64,000 nucleotides of DNA from Iningainema tapete BLCC-T55 (GTDB lineage: Bacteria; Cyanobacteriota; Cyanobacteriia; Cyanobacteriales; Nostocaceae). Below, piece by piece: positions 29,332 to 38,803 of this stretch. The DNA lies in assembly GCF_014698965.1 (NCBI RefSeq), contig NZ_JACXAE010000013.1, positions 1 to 64,000 of the forward strand. Direction: 5' to 3'. The position numbers and the translations under genes are program-made. Position 1 is the first letter of the stretch. Each line of letters opens with the position of its first letter. The notes below the pieces were generated by a model. The model saw only the letters and a list, made by a program, of their open reading frames with translations. It was not told where the DNA came from and made no database searches.

Positions 29332-32127
29332 TTATCTAGTTTCAGCAGTTTCTACACGAAAACGTTCAACGGAACTAATTAAGTCACGGGATACACCTAC
29401 TAGGTGTTGTAGGGCACCAGAAACACGTTGAGCTTCTTGAGATGTTTCTTGCGCTGTTAACTCGACGGATTGCATTACACCAGCAACAGCGCGGGAAGTT
29501 TCGGTTTGTTCGACTGTATCAGTAGTAATTGAGCGAACCAAGATGTCAATGCGATTGGCAACTTGAATAATATTTTCGAGCGATCGCTTGGCTTCTTCTG
29601 CCAATTTTGTACCTTGGATAACTTGTTGTGTACCTTCCTCCATAGCCGTCATTACAGAGCCTGTTTCGCTCTGAATTTGCATGACAATTTGTTCAATTTC
29701 CTTCAACGACTTAGCTGACTTATCAGCTAACTGACGTACTTCATCTGCGACAATCGCAAAACCTCTTCCAGCTTCTCCTGCCCTTGCTGCCTCAATACTA
29801 GCATTGAGTGCAAGTAAATTTGTGCGCGAAGCAATCTGGGAAATCAAAGCCACAATTTTAGAAATTTCTTGGGATGATTCCGCCAGTCGTTTCACCTTGC
29901 GGGTTGTTTCTGCCACCGTTTCGCGAATTTCTAAAATTCCCGCTACAGTATTTTCTACTGCTTCTCCACCTTTAAGAGCGATCGCACTAGCGTCACGCGC
30001 AACAGTTTCTGCTTCTCGTGCTGCTTCTGCTACTCGTTGGATGGAGTCAGTCATCACCTGTACAGAATTCAAAGTAACAGCCAACTCTTCTGCTTGTCGC
30101 AAAGCATCACTAGATAATGCTCTGGCAAAAGTTTCGGAATTAGTTGCTCCTTTTGTCACTTCTCGTGCGGCGACTTTCACCTGTTGCACAATATCCCGCA
30201 AGTTTTGAATTGTCAGGTTAAAAGCATCAGCTACAGCACCGAGTACATCGGCTGTCACCTCTGCTTGTACCGTCAAATCTCCCCTGGCAGCACCTTCTAC
30301 ATCATCGAGCAGCCGAATCACTTGACGTTGTAGATTTTCCTTCGCTTCTTCTTGTTCTTGCGCTTTACGTGTAGCTTCATTCGTAGTTGTAAAAATTACC
30401 TGAGCCATTTCATTAAAGCCCGTGGCTAACTGCCCAAGTTCATCCTCCGAATATACTGTAGCTTGGACATTAAGATTACCTTGACGCACAGCATCAAATT
30501 GAGTTTGCAAGTCTCTAGTTGTGCGGCGAATTTGCCTCATTGTCAAGTTACCCATCAAACCCGTTGTCGCAAACCCGACAATTCCAGCAGTTAGTGTCAT
30601 TGCCCAACCAGTATTTCGGAGCGATTCTCTTTGTTGGGGAGCGCCTAAGTTAGCAGCAGCAAAGCTGACTGCGGCGACAACTAGTGCGCAAGATACCCCT
30701 ACAGTACCAGCAATAAACCATTGCTTAGTTTGTAGTGAGGCATTTTCCAATGGTGCTAAAAAGCCTTGCTCAACGTTAACTTGAGGTTCAACATAAGTGA
30801 CATCTGTTTGGGTAAAGACGGGAACTGCTTCTTGTGAACCAGTAATACTAAATAGCTCGGCATCACGACCTGTGTCAGTATTTGGTACACTACTTTGTGC
30901 AATACCGTTACCACTACCGTTATTGATTGGCTGAGAAAGTACAGGCTCTTTACTAAATGTTGAATCTTTCGTAAAGTCAAATCCGGGAATATTTCCTAAA
31001 TCGTCAAATTCTTCAAAGTCATCAAGAAACTCTATGTTTTTGCTTGTGCCAATTCCATTTGTCGGTATATTGGCTTCTTCTGGGACTTCTGTACCAAAAG
31101 CCGACTCAAATGCTTCAAAGTCAAAACTGTCATCATCAAAGTTGTTTTGAGATGTATTCTTAACAGAATGAAACGGCTTTTCCTTTCCAGATAAATCACT
31201 AGTTGATAATGATTCCTGCTCAGATTTTTCTGGTGGTTTAGGTTCGGCTTTAGGTAAAAAATCTTCAAAATTTGTGTATGCTATCTGATTATTTGTTGAA
31301 TTTAGAATAGGTACAATTTCACCAGACAGCAGAGTTTCATCTTCTTCTAAATAAGAAGGTAAGTTCAAATCATCATTAATAAAGTTGGTAGAATTTTCAC
31401 CCTCTTTAATTATTGGAGGAACTTGAGAGAATGGTTGGCTCAAATTTTCTGCGAGAGAGTTTTTTTTGTGCGCAGTACCATTTGTCTGTTCTGATGTAAA
31501 ATTTTTCTGCCAGAAAGCAGGTAATTCTAATTCTGATTGAGCCTCTCCACTATTAGTTAGTTTTTCTTCTAAATCTTGATTGGCAAAAGGATTTTCATTT
31601 GCGGCTGTACCTTGATTCGATGTTGAATCAAGGGGAGTAAGGTCTAGAGATAAGTCAAAGGGATTGCTGGAAGATGAGTCAACATCTGTAACTTGAATAT
31701 TACTCAATGAGTCGAGATTAAAACTTGTGCTGTTGAATGATAAATCATGCAGATTATCTCCTAAATTTTCTAATTCTTCATCTGTAAAAATTTGCTCTGA
31801 GTGTAAACTGTTTTGTTCAGGTTCTGCTTGAGCATCCTGTTCTGATTGCTGTTGGTATTGACTAATATTTTCTAAACCATTGTTAGCAAAATCAATAATC
31901 TCTTGCTCATTAGTTAATGCTAATACCTGAAGATATTCTTCTTTTGCTACATCGTATTGTTGCAAAACATAGTAAACATGACCCCGTAACAAATGAGTGT
32001 TAGGGTCATCTGGTACTTTATGCACTACTTGATCAATTAATGTTGCCGCCTGTTCATAGTTCCTTTGAACATAGGCTTTATACGCCTGCTGATATATTTG
32101 CTCGTAATCATCTATACTAGCTGCCAT
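29332..32127 (-). CDS. hmpD: HmpD: methyl-accepting chemotaxis protein with N-terminal TPR
   Basis: A 931-residue chemoreceptor of the HmpD/PilJ type. Residues 1-105 hold tetratricopeptide-like repeats ([32 protein letters not shown]). An acidic, Ser/Asn-rich disordered region (110-440) follows, then two membrane spans (about 470-492 and 508-528) with only about 15 residues between them, so there is no periplasmic sensor domain. HAMP-like segments precede the signalling hairpin, whose tip reads [28 protein letters not shown]. It should form arrays with HmpC and HmpE at the pilus sites. In Nostoc and Synechocystis the orthologues are needed for motility; the N-terminal TPR would bind a protein ligand instead of a small molecule (inference). 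Confidence 0.93.
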   Translation of the reverse strand: MAASIDDYEQIYQQAYKAYVQRNYEQAATLIDQVVHKVPDDPNTHLLRGHVYYVLQQYDVAKEEYLQVLALTNEQEIIDFANNGLENISQYQQQSEQDAQAEPEQNSLHSEQIFTDEELENLGDNLHDLSFNSTSFNLDSLSNIQVTDVDSSSSNPFDLSLDLTPLDSTSNQGTAANENPFANQDLEEKLTNSGEAQSELELPAFWQKNFTSEQTNGTAHKKNSLAENLSQPFSQVPPIIKEGENSTNFINDDLNLPSYLEEDETLLSGEIVPILNSTNNQIAYTNFEDFLPKAEPKPPEKSEQESLSTSDLSGKEKPFHSVKNTSQNNFDDDSFDFEAFESAFGTEVPEEANIPTNGIGTSKNIEFLDDFEEFDDLGNIPGFDFTKDSTFSKEPVLSQPINNGSGNGIAQSSVPNTDTGRDAELFSITGSQEAVPVFTQTDVTYVEPQVNVEQGFLAPLENASLQTKQWFIAGTVGVSCALVVAAVSFAAANLGAPQQRESLRNTGWAMTLTAGIVGFATTGLMGNLTMRQIRRTTRDLQTQFDAVRQGNLNVQATVYSEDELGQLATGFNEMAQVIFTTTNEATRKAQEQEEAKENLQRQVIRLLDDVEGAARGDLTVQAEVTADVLGAVADAFNLTIQNLRDIVQQVKVAAREVTKGATNSETFARALSSDALRQAEELAVTLNSVQVMTDSIQRVAEAAREAETVARDASAIALKGGEAVENTVAGILEIRETVAETTRKVKRLAESSQEISKIVALISQIASRTNLLALNASIEAARAGEAGRGFAIVADEVRQLADKSAKSLKEIEQIVMQIQSETGSVMTAMEEGTQQVIQGTKLAEEAKRSLENIIQVANRIDILVRSITTDTVEQTETSRAVAGVMQSVELTAQETSQEAQRVSGALQHLVGVSRDLISSVERFRVETAETR

Positions 32128-32142
32128 TTATTGCCTCCCTAT

Positions 32143-32673
32143 TTATCCTGCCCACCGCGCACTTCGCAAAATTGCTGTCTGATCGAGCAGTCGCAGACAG
32201 TGATTACTGTGTGCATCCAATAACCACTCCCCCCGTAAATAGGGAGCCATAGTATCCGGCACATTTGTTGGTGCTTTTAGATACTGTACATCTAGCCAGT
32301 CCATACCGCCGATTTCCTCTACAGCCAAACCGACAATCGTGTCTTGTTCTTCAATTGCAATCACTTGAATTTCTGCTCGATCTGTGTTTAATGCCGTTGC
32401 TTCTCCTAAAAATTGACCCAAATCTGCCACCCAAATAACTCGACCTCGTAGATTTAGAGTACCCAAAAGCAATGGAGAAGCATTAGGTATCGGGGTAATT
32501 TTATCGGGACTAAGTTCGATTACTTCTCGAATACCTGTCGCTAGTAGTGCAAACTCCTGATGTCCGGGAATGTAAAACCTTAGATACAACTCACCTTCAG
32601 GACTTTCTACTTGAAATTCAGGACGAAAGTGATCTTGTCCACTGCCTCCGAAAAAGTCTGGTTTACTAACCAT
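32143..32673 (-). CDS. hmpC: HmpC: CheW-like adaptor protein
   Basis: A 176-residue CheW-domain protein orthologous to HmpC/PilI. Family segments: YLRFYIPGHQEFALLATGIREVIELSPDKITPIPNASPLLLGTLNLRGRVIWVADL, then VGLAVEEIGGMDWLDV and the C-terminal LRGEWLLD. It couples the HmpD receptor to the HmpE kinase. Spacing is 15 nt to hmpD and 14 nt to hmpB, consistent with one operon. The N-terminal 25 residues (FFGGSGQDHFRPEFQ) are an unstructured extension. Confidence 0.92.
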   Translation of the reverse strand: MVSKPDFFGGSGQDHFRPEFQVESPEGELYLRFYIPGHQEFALLATGIREVIELSPDKITPIPNASPLLLGTLNLRGRVIWVADLGQFLGEATALNTDRAEIQVIAIEEQDTIVGLAVEEIGGMDWLDVQYLKAPTNVPDTMAPYLRGEWLLDAHSNHCLRLLDQTAILRSARWAG

Positions 32674-32687
32674 CTGCTTATACTTCC

Positions 32688-33053
32688 TTATCCCCGCAAC
32701 AGTTGTTTAACGGTTCCCACCAACTCGGTAGGTTGAAACGGTTTGGCTATGTAAGCGTCTGCACCTTGCTTCATCCCCCAGTAGCGATCAAATTCTTCAC
32801 CTTTGGAAGAACACATGACTACGGGAACATTTTGGGTTTTTGGATCGGACTTTAATCTCCGGCAAACTTCGTAGCCGTTCATCCGGGGCATGACAATATC
32901 TAGTACCACTAAATCTGGACAAGTGGTTTGAATTGCCTCCAACGCTTCTAGTCCATCACTAGCATGAGTGACAGTTAAGCCACTGGCTAAAAGAAGGTCT
33001 GTAATCATCTCCCTCTGCGCGATACTATCTTCCACAATCAGAACTGTACTCAT
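32688..33053 (-). CDS. hmpB: HmpB: single-domain CheY-like response regulator
   Basis: A 121-residue receiver domain orthologous to HmpB/PilH. Acidic pocket residues E8 and D9 (VEDS), phospho-acceptor Asp52 (VLDIVMPRMNG), Ser in MCSSKG (82-83) and Lys in AKPFQP are all present. There is no output domain, so like CheY it acts by binding the motor apparatus, here the type IV pilus machinery. It lies between hmpA (197 nt upstream) and hmpC. Confidence 0.93.
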   Translation of the reverse strand: MSTVLIVEDSIAQREMITDLLLASGLTVTHASDGLEALEAIQTTCPDLVVLDIVMPRMNGYEVCRRLKSDPKTQNVPVVMCSSKGEEFDRYWGMKQGADAYIAKPFQPTELVGTVKQLLRG

Positions 33054-33250
33054 AAAAGCTTATCTACCTCCTGATGTAGACGTCCCTATCTGGAACATTC
33101 CCTGGTTATCCACCAGCATTTTTTGTATAAATTAATTTTATTGTTCACTAATTTACCTGTGGATGTTTTACAGAGATTGATGGGTTATGTGATAATATTT
33201 TTTACATCATATTTGAGCAAATTAACAAGTCTTGTGTCTTGTTTGTTACT

Positions 33251-34408
33251 TTATGAGTTACTCGGCTGAAGATACTTCTCTACGAGCATAAGTAACTCAG
33301 TGTCTCCAAACGGTTTCGTCAAATAGTCTGTAGCCCCTACCATTTTGGCTTTAACTTGATCGATAAACCCATCTAGACCAGTCAGCATAATTATTGGTAG
33401 CAACCGAAATGCTGTAGAATGTCTGAGCATCGCGCAAATTTCATAACCATCTAGTTGTGGCATGGCAATATCGCACAAAATTAAATCTGGCTGGAGTTGA
33501 AACACAAGACTCAGCGCCTCTAGGGGATTGGTGAAAGCGATCGCATCAAAGCCCTGGGGTTGTAAAATTGTCTTTACTACCTCACATACAGTCATCGCAT
33601 CGTCAATACACACAATCCGTGCTTTTTGTCCCGCCGAATTTAACCCCCAATGCTTATCTGTACTCTCACTAGATACAGAATACACTAGTTGCATCCAACC
33701 CTGTTGTATGTACGGGTATATTGCTCTACCCACTGTCAGAGTATTACGGTTTAAATAACGAGCTAGTTGACGCAGTGACGTTTTACCATTTGCCCAGTTT
33801 TGTAGCTTATTTACCGTTGCTACTGGCAGTGATGAGCGTAGCTGAGCTAAATCGGCAAGCACCGGAAATTGATCTGGAGATTGAATATACGGATACAGTT
33901 GCTTCCACTCTTGGACTTGCTTAATAATTCTTGTTAATATTGGTGCAATCTCCAAGGTAGTTAATTGTGGCGCAAGCGGCGAACCTAACTCAAAAATAAA
34001 GCTACCTTTGTGTAAACTCAACAAGTCAAACAAGGTTTCGTGTACCACTCCGTGGATAATACTACGAGCTTGTTTTGGGGTGATAGTATTTTGTGATAGA
34101 AGTGTCCACAAGTAGCCATACTCTGGTGCGTTCAGTGATGCGATGGACGCTAGTTCCATCTCGTCAAGTTGTACCTTAATTTGGTAATGACGCAAGTAAT
34201 CGCCCAACCGCGATAAACTACTATCACCATTAGCAGCGTAGATAATTTGACCGTTGAGAAAAAATACATACCAAGACCGTTTTTTCCAGTCATATTCAGG
34301 GCAATTTGGGTAGCCATAATCTTCAACAAACAGCAACCCTGTTCGCTGCCCCAATTCAATCAACTGTAGAATACTACGAATATCAATTTCATTCAAATTT
34401 CCTTGCAT
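33251..34408 (-). CDS. hmpA: HmpA: PatA-type response regulator with N-terminal PATAN domain
   Basis: A 385-residue protein. The N-terminal region (MQGNLNEIDIRSILQLIELGQRTGLLFVED) is a PATAN/DUF4388 domain, followed by a helical middle region and a C-terminal receiver domain with DD (CIDDAMTV), acceptor Asp in LILCDIAMPQLDG, and the Lys in LTKPFGDTE. It is the HmpA/PilG orthologue of the hmp locus, and shares its architecture with PatA, which sets heterocyst pattern in Nostoc. PATAN domains bind small proteins and pilus motor factors. The 197-nt gap to hmpB may hold a second promoter. The 393-bp divergent spacer to hmpF lies upstream. Confidence 0.92.
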   Translation of the reverse strand: MQGNLNEIDIRSILQLIELGQRTGLLFVEDYGYPNCPEYDWKKRSWYVFFLNGQIIYAANGDSSLSRLGDYLRHYQIKVQLDEMELASIASLNAPEYGYLWTLLSQNTITPKQARSIIHGVVHETLFDLLSLHKGSFIFELGSPLAPQLTTLEIAPILTRIIKQVQEWKQLYPYIQSPDQFPVLADLAQLRSSLPVATVNKLQNWANGKTSLRQLARYLNRNTLTVGRAIYPYIQQGWMQLVYSVSSESTDKHWGLNSAGQKARIVCIDDAMTVCEVVKTILQPQGFDAIAFTNPLEALSLVFQLQPDLILCDIAMPQLDGYEICAMLRHSTAFRLLPIIMLTGLDGFIDQVKAKMVGATDYLTKPFGDTELLMLVEKYLQPSNS

Positions 34409-34801
34409 GAGAGCGTAGCAAACTCCTTATAATCATTTTTTCTGTCCTTTTTTCCTCTACGGCTTTATTTTGCCCATTTTTGTGCCTTCATTTGTCATTC
34501 TTTGCGTTCTTACCTCTCTACCTCACTATAAGAGGATACCTAAAAACAAAAATCTTAAACTTTTTTAATATACTTTTATCAAATAAGTAATAACACGGTA
34601 GGCAATAGAGCTAAACACTGTACAAAATATTAAGAATGCAATTACTAGATTTTATATAAGTCAACAAACGACTTTAGTCGTGTATAGCTAATTATGTCGG
34701 TTTTATTTTTTCTCAAATCAGAGAAAATAAAACCACCTAACAAATTAATTTAAGGTATAGCCTAAAACATAGGGAACAAGTACTTCATAAGGATTAAAGT
34801 T
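34409..34801. promoter_or_regulatory. Divergent hmpA-hmpF regulatory region with two inverted repeats
   Basis: A 393-bp gene-free spacer that must hold the promoters for both hmpA (leftward) and hmpF (rightward). ACGACT-TT-AGTCGT (34668-34681) is a perfect palindrome. GGTTTTATTTTTTCTC (34699-34714) pairs with GAGAAAATAAAACC (34721-34734) apart from two extra T, a stem about 70 nt before the hmpF start. Hormogonium sigma-factor control is likely from known biology, but I see no confident -10/-35 pair. Confidence 0.55.
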
Positions 34802-36514
34802 GTGCTGTATTTAGCAGAAGTACAAAAGCAAAAAGGTGGGTTACTAGGTAGTGGTGCCAAAACTGAACTGAAACTACTGGCTTGTCAACGGACAGATCAG
34901 AGTTGGAGTACAGCATCGGAAGAAGCAGTCGCCGCTGAGGAAGCCAACAAATTAAATGATGGCGTTCTAGTATTAGTGGAAATGAATAACCGTCAAGTGC
35001 AACGGATTCAAGAAGCTAGTCGCCCACTAGTTAACGTGTTGCAAAATTTTTCTCGTCAGGTGGAAAAATTTAAACACAAGGAAGAAGAAATTGATCAGTG
35101 GAAGCAGTCCTTAACATTTCAAGCGCAAGAATTAAATCGCCGTGAAATGGATTTTGAGGCTCGCTTAGAACAACTGCAAAACACAGAAGTTGAGATTCAA
35201 CGCTTAGAAGGACAAAAACAGGAACTAGAAACATCCCGTGAGGAAATTGAGCAACTGCGACAAGAAATTGCCCGGAACCGCCAAGAACTCGAAGGAGCTT
35301 GGGAGCATTTACGAGGTGAACAGCGTCGTTTAGAAGAGTATGGCGCACAACAACCATCAGCGGCGCTGGATTCTGAACAAATTCGGGTATTAACTGAGTT
35401 ATGCGATCGCCTCTGCGATACTGCTCAGCCACAAGAAGCAGCGAGGGAACACCTGAATTTTGCCTTTGAAATGGTTGAGAGTCAGCAAGCTCTTCTCAAC
35501 CCACACTGGCAAAAATTAGAGCAGCAAAGAATAGTAGTTAACGAGCAACAAGTAGAAATTGACCACTTGGCGCAAGTTTTACTTGATCGTCAAAATGAAT
35601 GGGAACAAGCCGAAAGTTCTCTTTGGCAGCACAAAGAAGAGTTAGCTGCGCATCAGGTTAATCTCAACTCTAAGCAAGAATTTGTACAAACTCTGACTCT
35701 TAATTTACAACATAAAAAAGAGTTATATCAACAAATTCATGAGTTATCTAGTCATGTAGTTGACTCGCCGCTTGAAGAAGAATCTTTACAGAACTTATCT
35801 GATGAAGCACTGCAAAAAATAGTGCAAGAAATTACAGAAAAGTTAAAGGTAGACTCTAGTTTTGTTGACGAACAAGAACAAGAACTACAATACAAACAAC
35901 AAGCTATAGAAGAACTACAAAATAAGTTAAATCAAGCATCTGTTTTAGAACTTGCGGCATTAGAAGAAGAACTAGCTGATGAAAAAGATCTCTACCAAAT
36001 GTTGAACGAAACTTTAGTAGGACAACGACGTAGCTTGGTAGAAAAGCAGGAAGTTCTCCAAAAACACCAAGCAGCTTTGTTACGACGACAAGGAATGCCT
36101 AGTAATGGGCAAGAGGCGCAAAAAATTGACCTAAAACCAATACTTGCACAAATTGAAACACAGCGACAACAACAATCACAAGTACTGCAAAACTTGGAAA
36201 GTGAAATTGAGCAGATCCAAAGCAAAATTGAGCAAACACAGGAAAGTATTAACGCTCAAACTCAACAGCAGTCTCTGAAACGTCAAGAATTACAAACTAT
36301 GGAGCAAAACTTGCTGTCATTACGCAAAGCAATTGCTGAATCTTGGGGTGGAGTAAATCTTTATCAAGAAATGCTACAACCAATTCAGGATTCTCTTGAT
36401 GGGCTAAGGCACAAGTTACAAGGAATAGGAGAAGCTTTGGCACAGGCGCAAGCAACTGGAGAGGAGCAACTTCAAGCGATCGCTCAGTTACGTCAGACTC
36501 TTTCAAGTCTGTAG
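34802..36514 (+). CDS. hmpF: HmpF: coiled-coil pilus motility protein
   Basis: A 570-residue protein. The opening MLYLAEVQKQKGGLLGSGAKTELKLLACQRTDQSWS is the conserved HmpF N-terminus. The rest (60-560) is long heptad coiled coil rich in Gln, Glu and Leu (HKEEEIDQWKQSLTFQAQEL and onward). HmpF is needed for type IV pilus-driven gliding and phototaxis in filamentous cyanobacteria, where it localises at the septa and drives positioning of the pilus system. It starts at GTG 34802 with AAGGA about 8 nt upstream, and is divergent from hmpA. Its last 218 bp are overlapped on the other strand by a hypothetical gene. Confidence 0.93.
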   Translation: MLYLAEVQKQKGGLLGSGAKTELKLLACQRTDQSWSTASEEAVAAEEANKLNDGVLVLVEMNNRQVQRIQEASRPLVNVLQNFSRQVEKFKHKEEEIDQWKQSLTFQAQELNRREMDFEARLEQLQNTEVEIQRLEGQKQELETSREEIEQLRQEIARNRQELEGAWEHLRGEQRRLEEYGAQQPSAALDSEQIRVLTELCDRLCDTAQPQEAAREHLNFAFEMVESQQALLNPHWQKLEQQRIVVNEQQVEIDHLAQVLLDRQNEWEQAESSLWQHKEELAAHQVNLNSKQEFVQTLTLNLQHKKELYQQIHELSSHVVDSPLEEESLQNLSDEALQKIVQEITEKLKVDSSFVDEQEQELQYKQQAIEELQNKLNQASVLELAALEEELADEKDLYQMLNETLVGQRRSLVEKQEVLQKHQAALLRRQGMPSNGQEAQKIDLKPILAQIETQRQQQSQVLQNLESEIEQIQSKIEQTQESINAQTQQQSLKRQELQTMEQNLLSLRKAIAESWGGVNLYQEMLQPIQDSLDGLRHKLQGIGEALAQAQATGEEQLQAIAQLRQTLSSL

Positions 36515-37397
36515 ACTCGGATAATTTTGCCTTCATCGCATCATCCTCATAGTCGTCATCTGATTTTTGTTCCACATCTTCACTACAGCTATCAGGTAAG
36601 TTGTCAAAAGATGGTTGAGCTTCAACTGCATCTTCGTTCACCAGAGCGCAGATGCTATCAGGAGCCTGTTGAGGCATTGTGCTATCTGAATGACTTGATA
36701 AATCTTCCTTTGCTTGTGGCTCCACATCTTCGGTGGAAATTTCTTCAACAGGCGAGGGAACGTTCTCAACTGCCACTAACCGCCCTTCATGATACGCCTG
36801 CCACAACTCCATAGCTTCTCTGACGATTGCTTGTGGTAGTAATCCCAGAAAATCTATTGCCCTTTGTAGGATAGTGCCAGTTTGCTCATCCTCTTCGTGA
36901 ATGGGTGGGATTTGGCAGTAGCGCCTACCATCAACTGCACGCCGCCAAATACTAAGCGGTTCTGAAGCAGGTTCCTTCGGCTGGCGCTGTTGTTGGATTA
37001 ATTCTCTTACTGCTGCTTGAGTGATTTCTGGCAAGTCGAGCAGGGCTTCAATTACTGGTTTGTATTTCTTGGAATTGTTTGCTAGTCGGAATATAGTTGC
37101 TGGTTCAATTTGAGCTAAGTCTTCGGGCGAAAACTTCGCAAATGCCTGTGCCACTTTGAGATACTTTTTTTCTTCGCCTTTCCAACCTTGTTCTTGAAGC
37201 AGCTTTTTGTACTCTTTTGGCGATCGCTTTTTCTCTGACGCCAAGAAGAATGCATGATACAGGATACTGCTAGTAGCTGACTCTAGTGTTAAGTTACTGC
37301 TCAGTTGCACCGCTGCTGGTTGGCTAACGTACTGCTCCAACTCTGACTGGGCGATTATTTGCTCGTTGTATGCAATTGCTTGTTCTTGTGTCATCAT
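36297..37397 (-). CDS. Hypothetical protein, 3' end antisense to hmpF
   Basis: A 366-residue protein of unknown family. The N-terminal 140 residues look folded and helical (YKKLLQEQGWKGEEKKYLKVAQAFAKFSPEDLAQIEPATIF), followed by SIWRRAVDGRRYCQIPPIHEED and a C-terminal acidic region. The last about 72 residues are encoded opposite the hmpF 3' end, because no stop occurs before 36297; the true product may have ended sooner in an ancestor. An ATG at 37397 has an ATG neighbour at 37394. Four copies of a TGGTNNNCCTTTAnT repeat lie directly upstream. Similar sequences occur on cyanobacterial plasmids or accessory DNA, as far as I recall; function unknown. Confidence 0.6.
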   Translation of the reverse strand: MMTQEQAIAYNEQIIAQSELEQYVSQPAAVQLSSNLTLESATSSILYHAFFLASEKKRSPKEYKKLLQEQGWKGEEKKYLKVAQAFAKFSPEDLAQIEPATIFRLANNSKKYKPVIEALLDLPEITQAAVRELIQQQRQPKEPASEPLSIWRRAVDGRRYCQIPPIHEEDEQTGTILQRAIDFLGLLPQAIVREAMELWQAYHEGRLVAVENVPSPVEEISTEDVEPQAKEDLSSHSDSTMPQQAPDSICALVNEDAVEAQPSFDNLPDSCSEDVEQKSDDDYEDDAMKAKLSESTDLKESDVTERSLEVAPLQLLAPVPKLLLFLVTCALAHQENPELVVAFLDKDLLHPKIQQLLCVMTASFAP

Positions 37398-37401
37398 ATA
37401 A

Positions 37402-37473
37402 TTGGTGAGCCTTTATTAAGTATTGGTACGCCTTTACTGGTAAACCTTTATTGAGAATTGGTGAGCCTTTATT
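37402..37473. repeat. Four iteron-like 16-bp repeats
   Basis: TTGGTGAGCCTTTATT (37402-37417), TTGGTACGCCTTTACT (37423-37438), CTGGTAAACCTTTATT (37437-37452) and TTGGTGAGCCTTTATT (37458-37473). Consensus is YTGGTNNNCCTTTAnT. Start points are 21, 14 and 21 bp apart. They sit just before the start of the leftward hypothetical gene and 200 bp before a ribbon-helix-helix gene, so they are probable binding sites for that or another protein. Confidence 0.7.
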
Positions 37474-37674
37474 TGCCCTTGATTAGGGTTGACGTTGGGG
37501 GCGATCGCGACTTCTGGCTAGATTGGCGATTGCCTTCCTATTTTTAGTCGGGAGCCATTGGTGTTCCCTTTCTATTGTACCGGTATTTTCATGAAAAAGT
37601 CAAGGGTATTCATTACACTTGTCATTACCTTCAGAGATTGCTAGTTTGAGAATAAGCAGCATTTGCAATCGAAT

Positions 37675-37917
37675 ATGACAGCAAAAAGAGAAAGAACTTT
37701 TATCCAGATCCAAATAGACCCAGGAGTGAAAAGTAAATTCACGAGTAAGGTTGAACAGGAAGGGAAAAAAATCACTGATGTGATCTTGCGGATGATCGAA
37801 GATTACATTGATGAAACCGAGAAAGTGGATCTAGTAGATTTAAAACAACGAGTAGAAGCCCTAGAAAATGCCTTAAAAGAAAATAATTCCCGATTAGTGG
37901 GTGAATCTAGGGCATAA
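37675..37917 (+). CDS. Ribbon-helix-helix-like small DNA-binding protein with coiled coil
   Basis: An 80-residue protein. TFIQIQIDPGVKSKFTSKVEQEGKKITDVILRMIEDYIDE has the beta-helix-helix layout of RHH (CopG/MetJ-like) regulators, and the tail (LVDLKQRVEALENALKENN) is a short coiled coil. Such proteins act as autorepressors, antitoxins or plasmid partition factors. It is divergent from the unknown gene at 36297-37397, with the four iteron-like repeats between, so those may be its sites. Start taken at ATG 37675; a TTG at 37663 is the alternative. Confidence 0.75.
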   Translation: MTAKRERTFIQIQIDPGVKSKFTSKVEQEGKKITDVILRMIEDYIDETEKVDLVDLKQRVEALENALKENNSRLVGESRA

Positions 37918-38014
37918 CAAATGAAAATCGATTTAAGTATAGATCTCGCTATTTTTTATAGAATGGCGACAAATTTGTAATGTCTAAAAATTAACAAACG
38001 GTAACTTAGCTTAT

Positions 38015-38779
38015 TTGCAAGTGATTGATTTACGCAAAATGCAAATAGACCAATTGATTGGAGAAGTAGATAATCAAGGTAAAGGGGAGGGAAAATATTA
38101 TCAAGGGGAAGGTAAGTATGACAGCCCTTTTTTTCAAAGCAAACTGTTTAGTGAAGTAACTGACAGATATAAAAAGCTGTACGGCAATGCAGTTTTTTCT
38201 GTGATTAACTGTGCTTTTTTTGAGCAATTCAAATCTAGTTCACAACTTTCATTCCCCGTGAAACTTAATGGTAAAGTTATCACTGGAGGAAATAGCCCTT
38301 ATGGACCGATTCGCCAACCAAAAGATCCACGTTATGCTAACATTCGTTTGAAAGCTTTAGTTTGGGACGATCAAAAAGCCTACATTTTTAATTACAACCC
38401 AGCTACTGGTGCGTCTTTGAATTCAAAAAGCGTTCAAAATGCGATCGTCACGTATCAGTATACTGATCATCCGGCTAAAATAATAGGCAAAAATCCAGCA
38501 AATAAGTATCATGTTGTCGGTACATTAAATAAAGATGGTATCCCCGGTGATGAGCTACTGTTAATTGTGACAGTGAATCAAGCAACACTAGATGAAGCCG
38601 CTAATTTATTACGTAAATCAGGCGTAAAAGGAGATATTATCACCATTGATGGCGGTGGTTCAACTTACCTGTACAATTCCCAACGCGGGAATCTTATCCT
38701 ACCTAAATCAGGTAATCAAGGAAATAATCCTACCTACCGTAATCTTCCCCATTACCTGGGATTTCGTCTCAAACCTTAA
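38015..38779 (+). CDS. Phosphodiester glycosidase (NAGPA) family protein, 5'-truncated
   Basis: A 254-residue member of the NAGPA/DUF2233 fold: VINCAFF, KLNGKVITGG near the start, then DELLLIVTVNQATLDEAANLLRKSGVKGDIITIDGGGSTYLYN with the DGGGS active-site motif. The family removes N-acetylglucosamine from phosphodiesters or acts on other cell-wall glycans; the bacterial ones are secreted. Here no signal peptide is visible. The reading frame opens directly after a stop at 37985-37987, and the sequence before the TTG start reads KLTNGNLAY in frame with the domain, so the N-terminal part including the signal appears lost. TTG 38015 may not be used efficiently. It could be a non-functional remnant. 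Confidence 0.75.
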   Translation: MQVIDLRKMQIDQLIGEVDNQGKGEGKYYQGEGKYDSPFFQSKLFSEVTDRYKKLYGNAVFSVINCAFFEQFKSSSQLSFPVKLNGKVITGGNSPYGPIRQPKDPRYANIRLKALVWDDQKAYIFNYNPATGASLNSKSVQNAIVTYQYTDHPAKIIGKNPANKYHVVGTLNKDGIPGDELLLIVTVNQATLDEAANLLRKSGVKGDIITIDGGGSTYLYNSQRGNLILPKSGNQGNNPTYRNLPHYLGFRLKP

Positions 38780-38803
38780 AATTAGAAGAAAAACAAAAAT
38801 TAG

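Noticed and set aside
37402-37473. Four-unit repeat as a CRISPR array
   Set aside because: Spacers are 5 bp or overlapping, far too short, and no cas genes are near.
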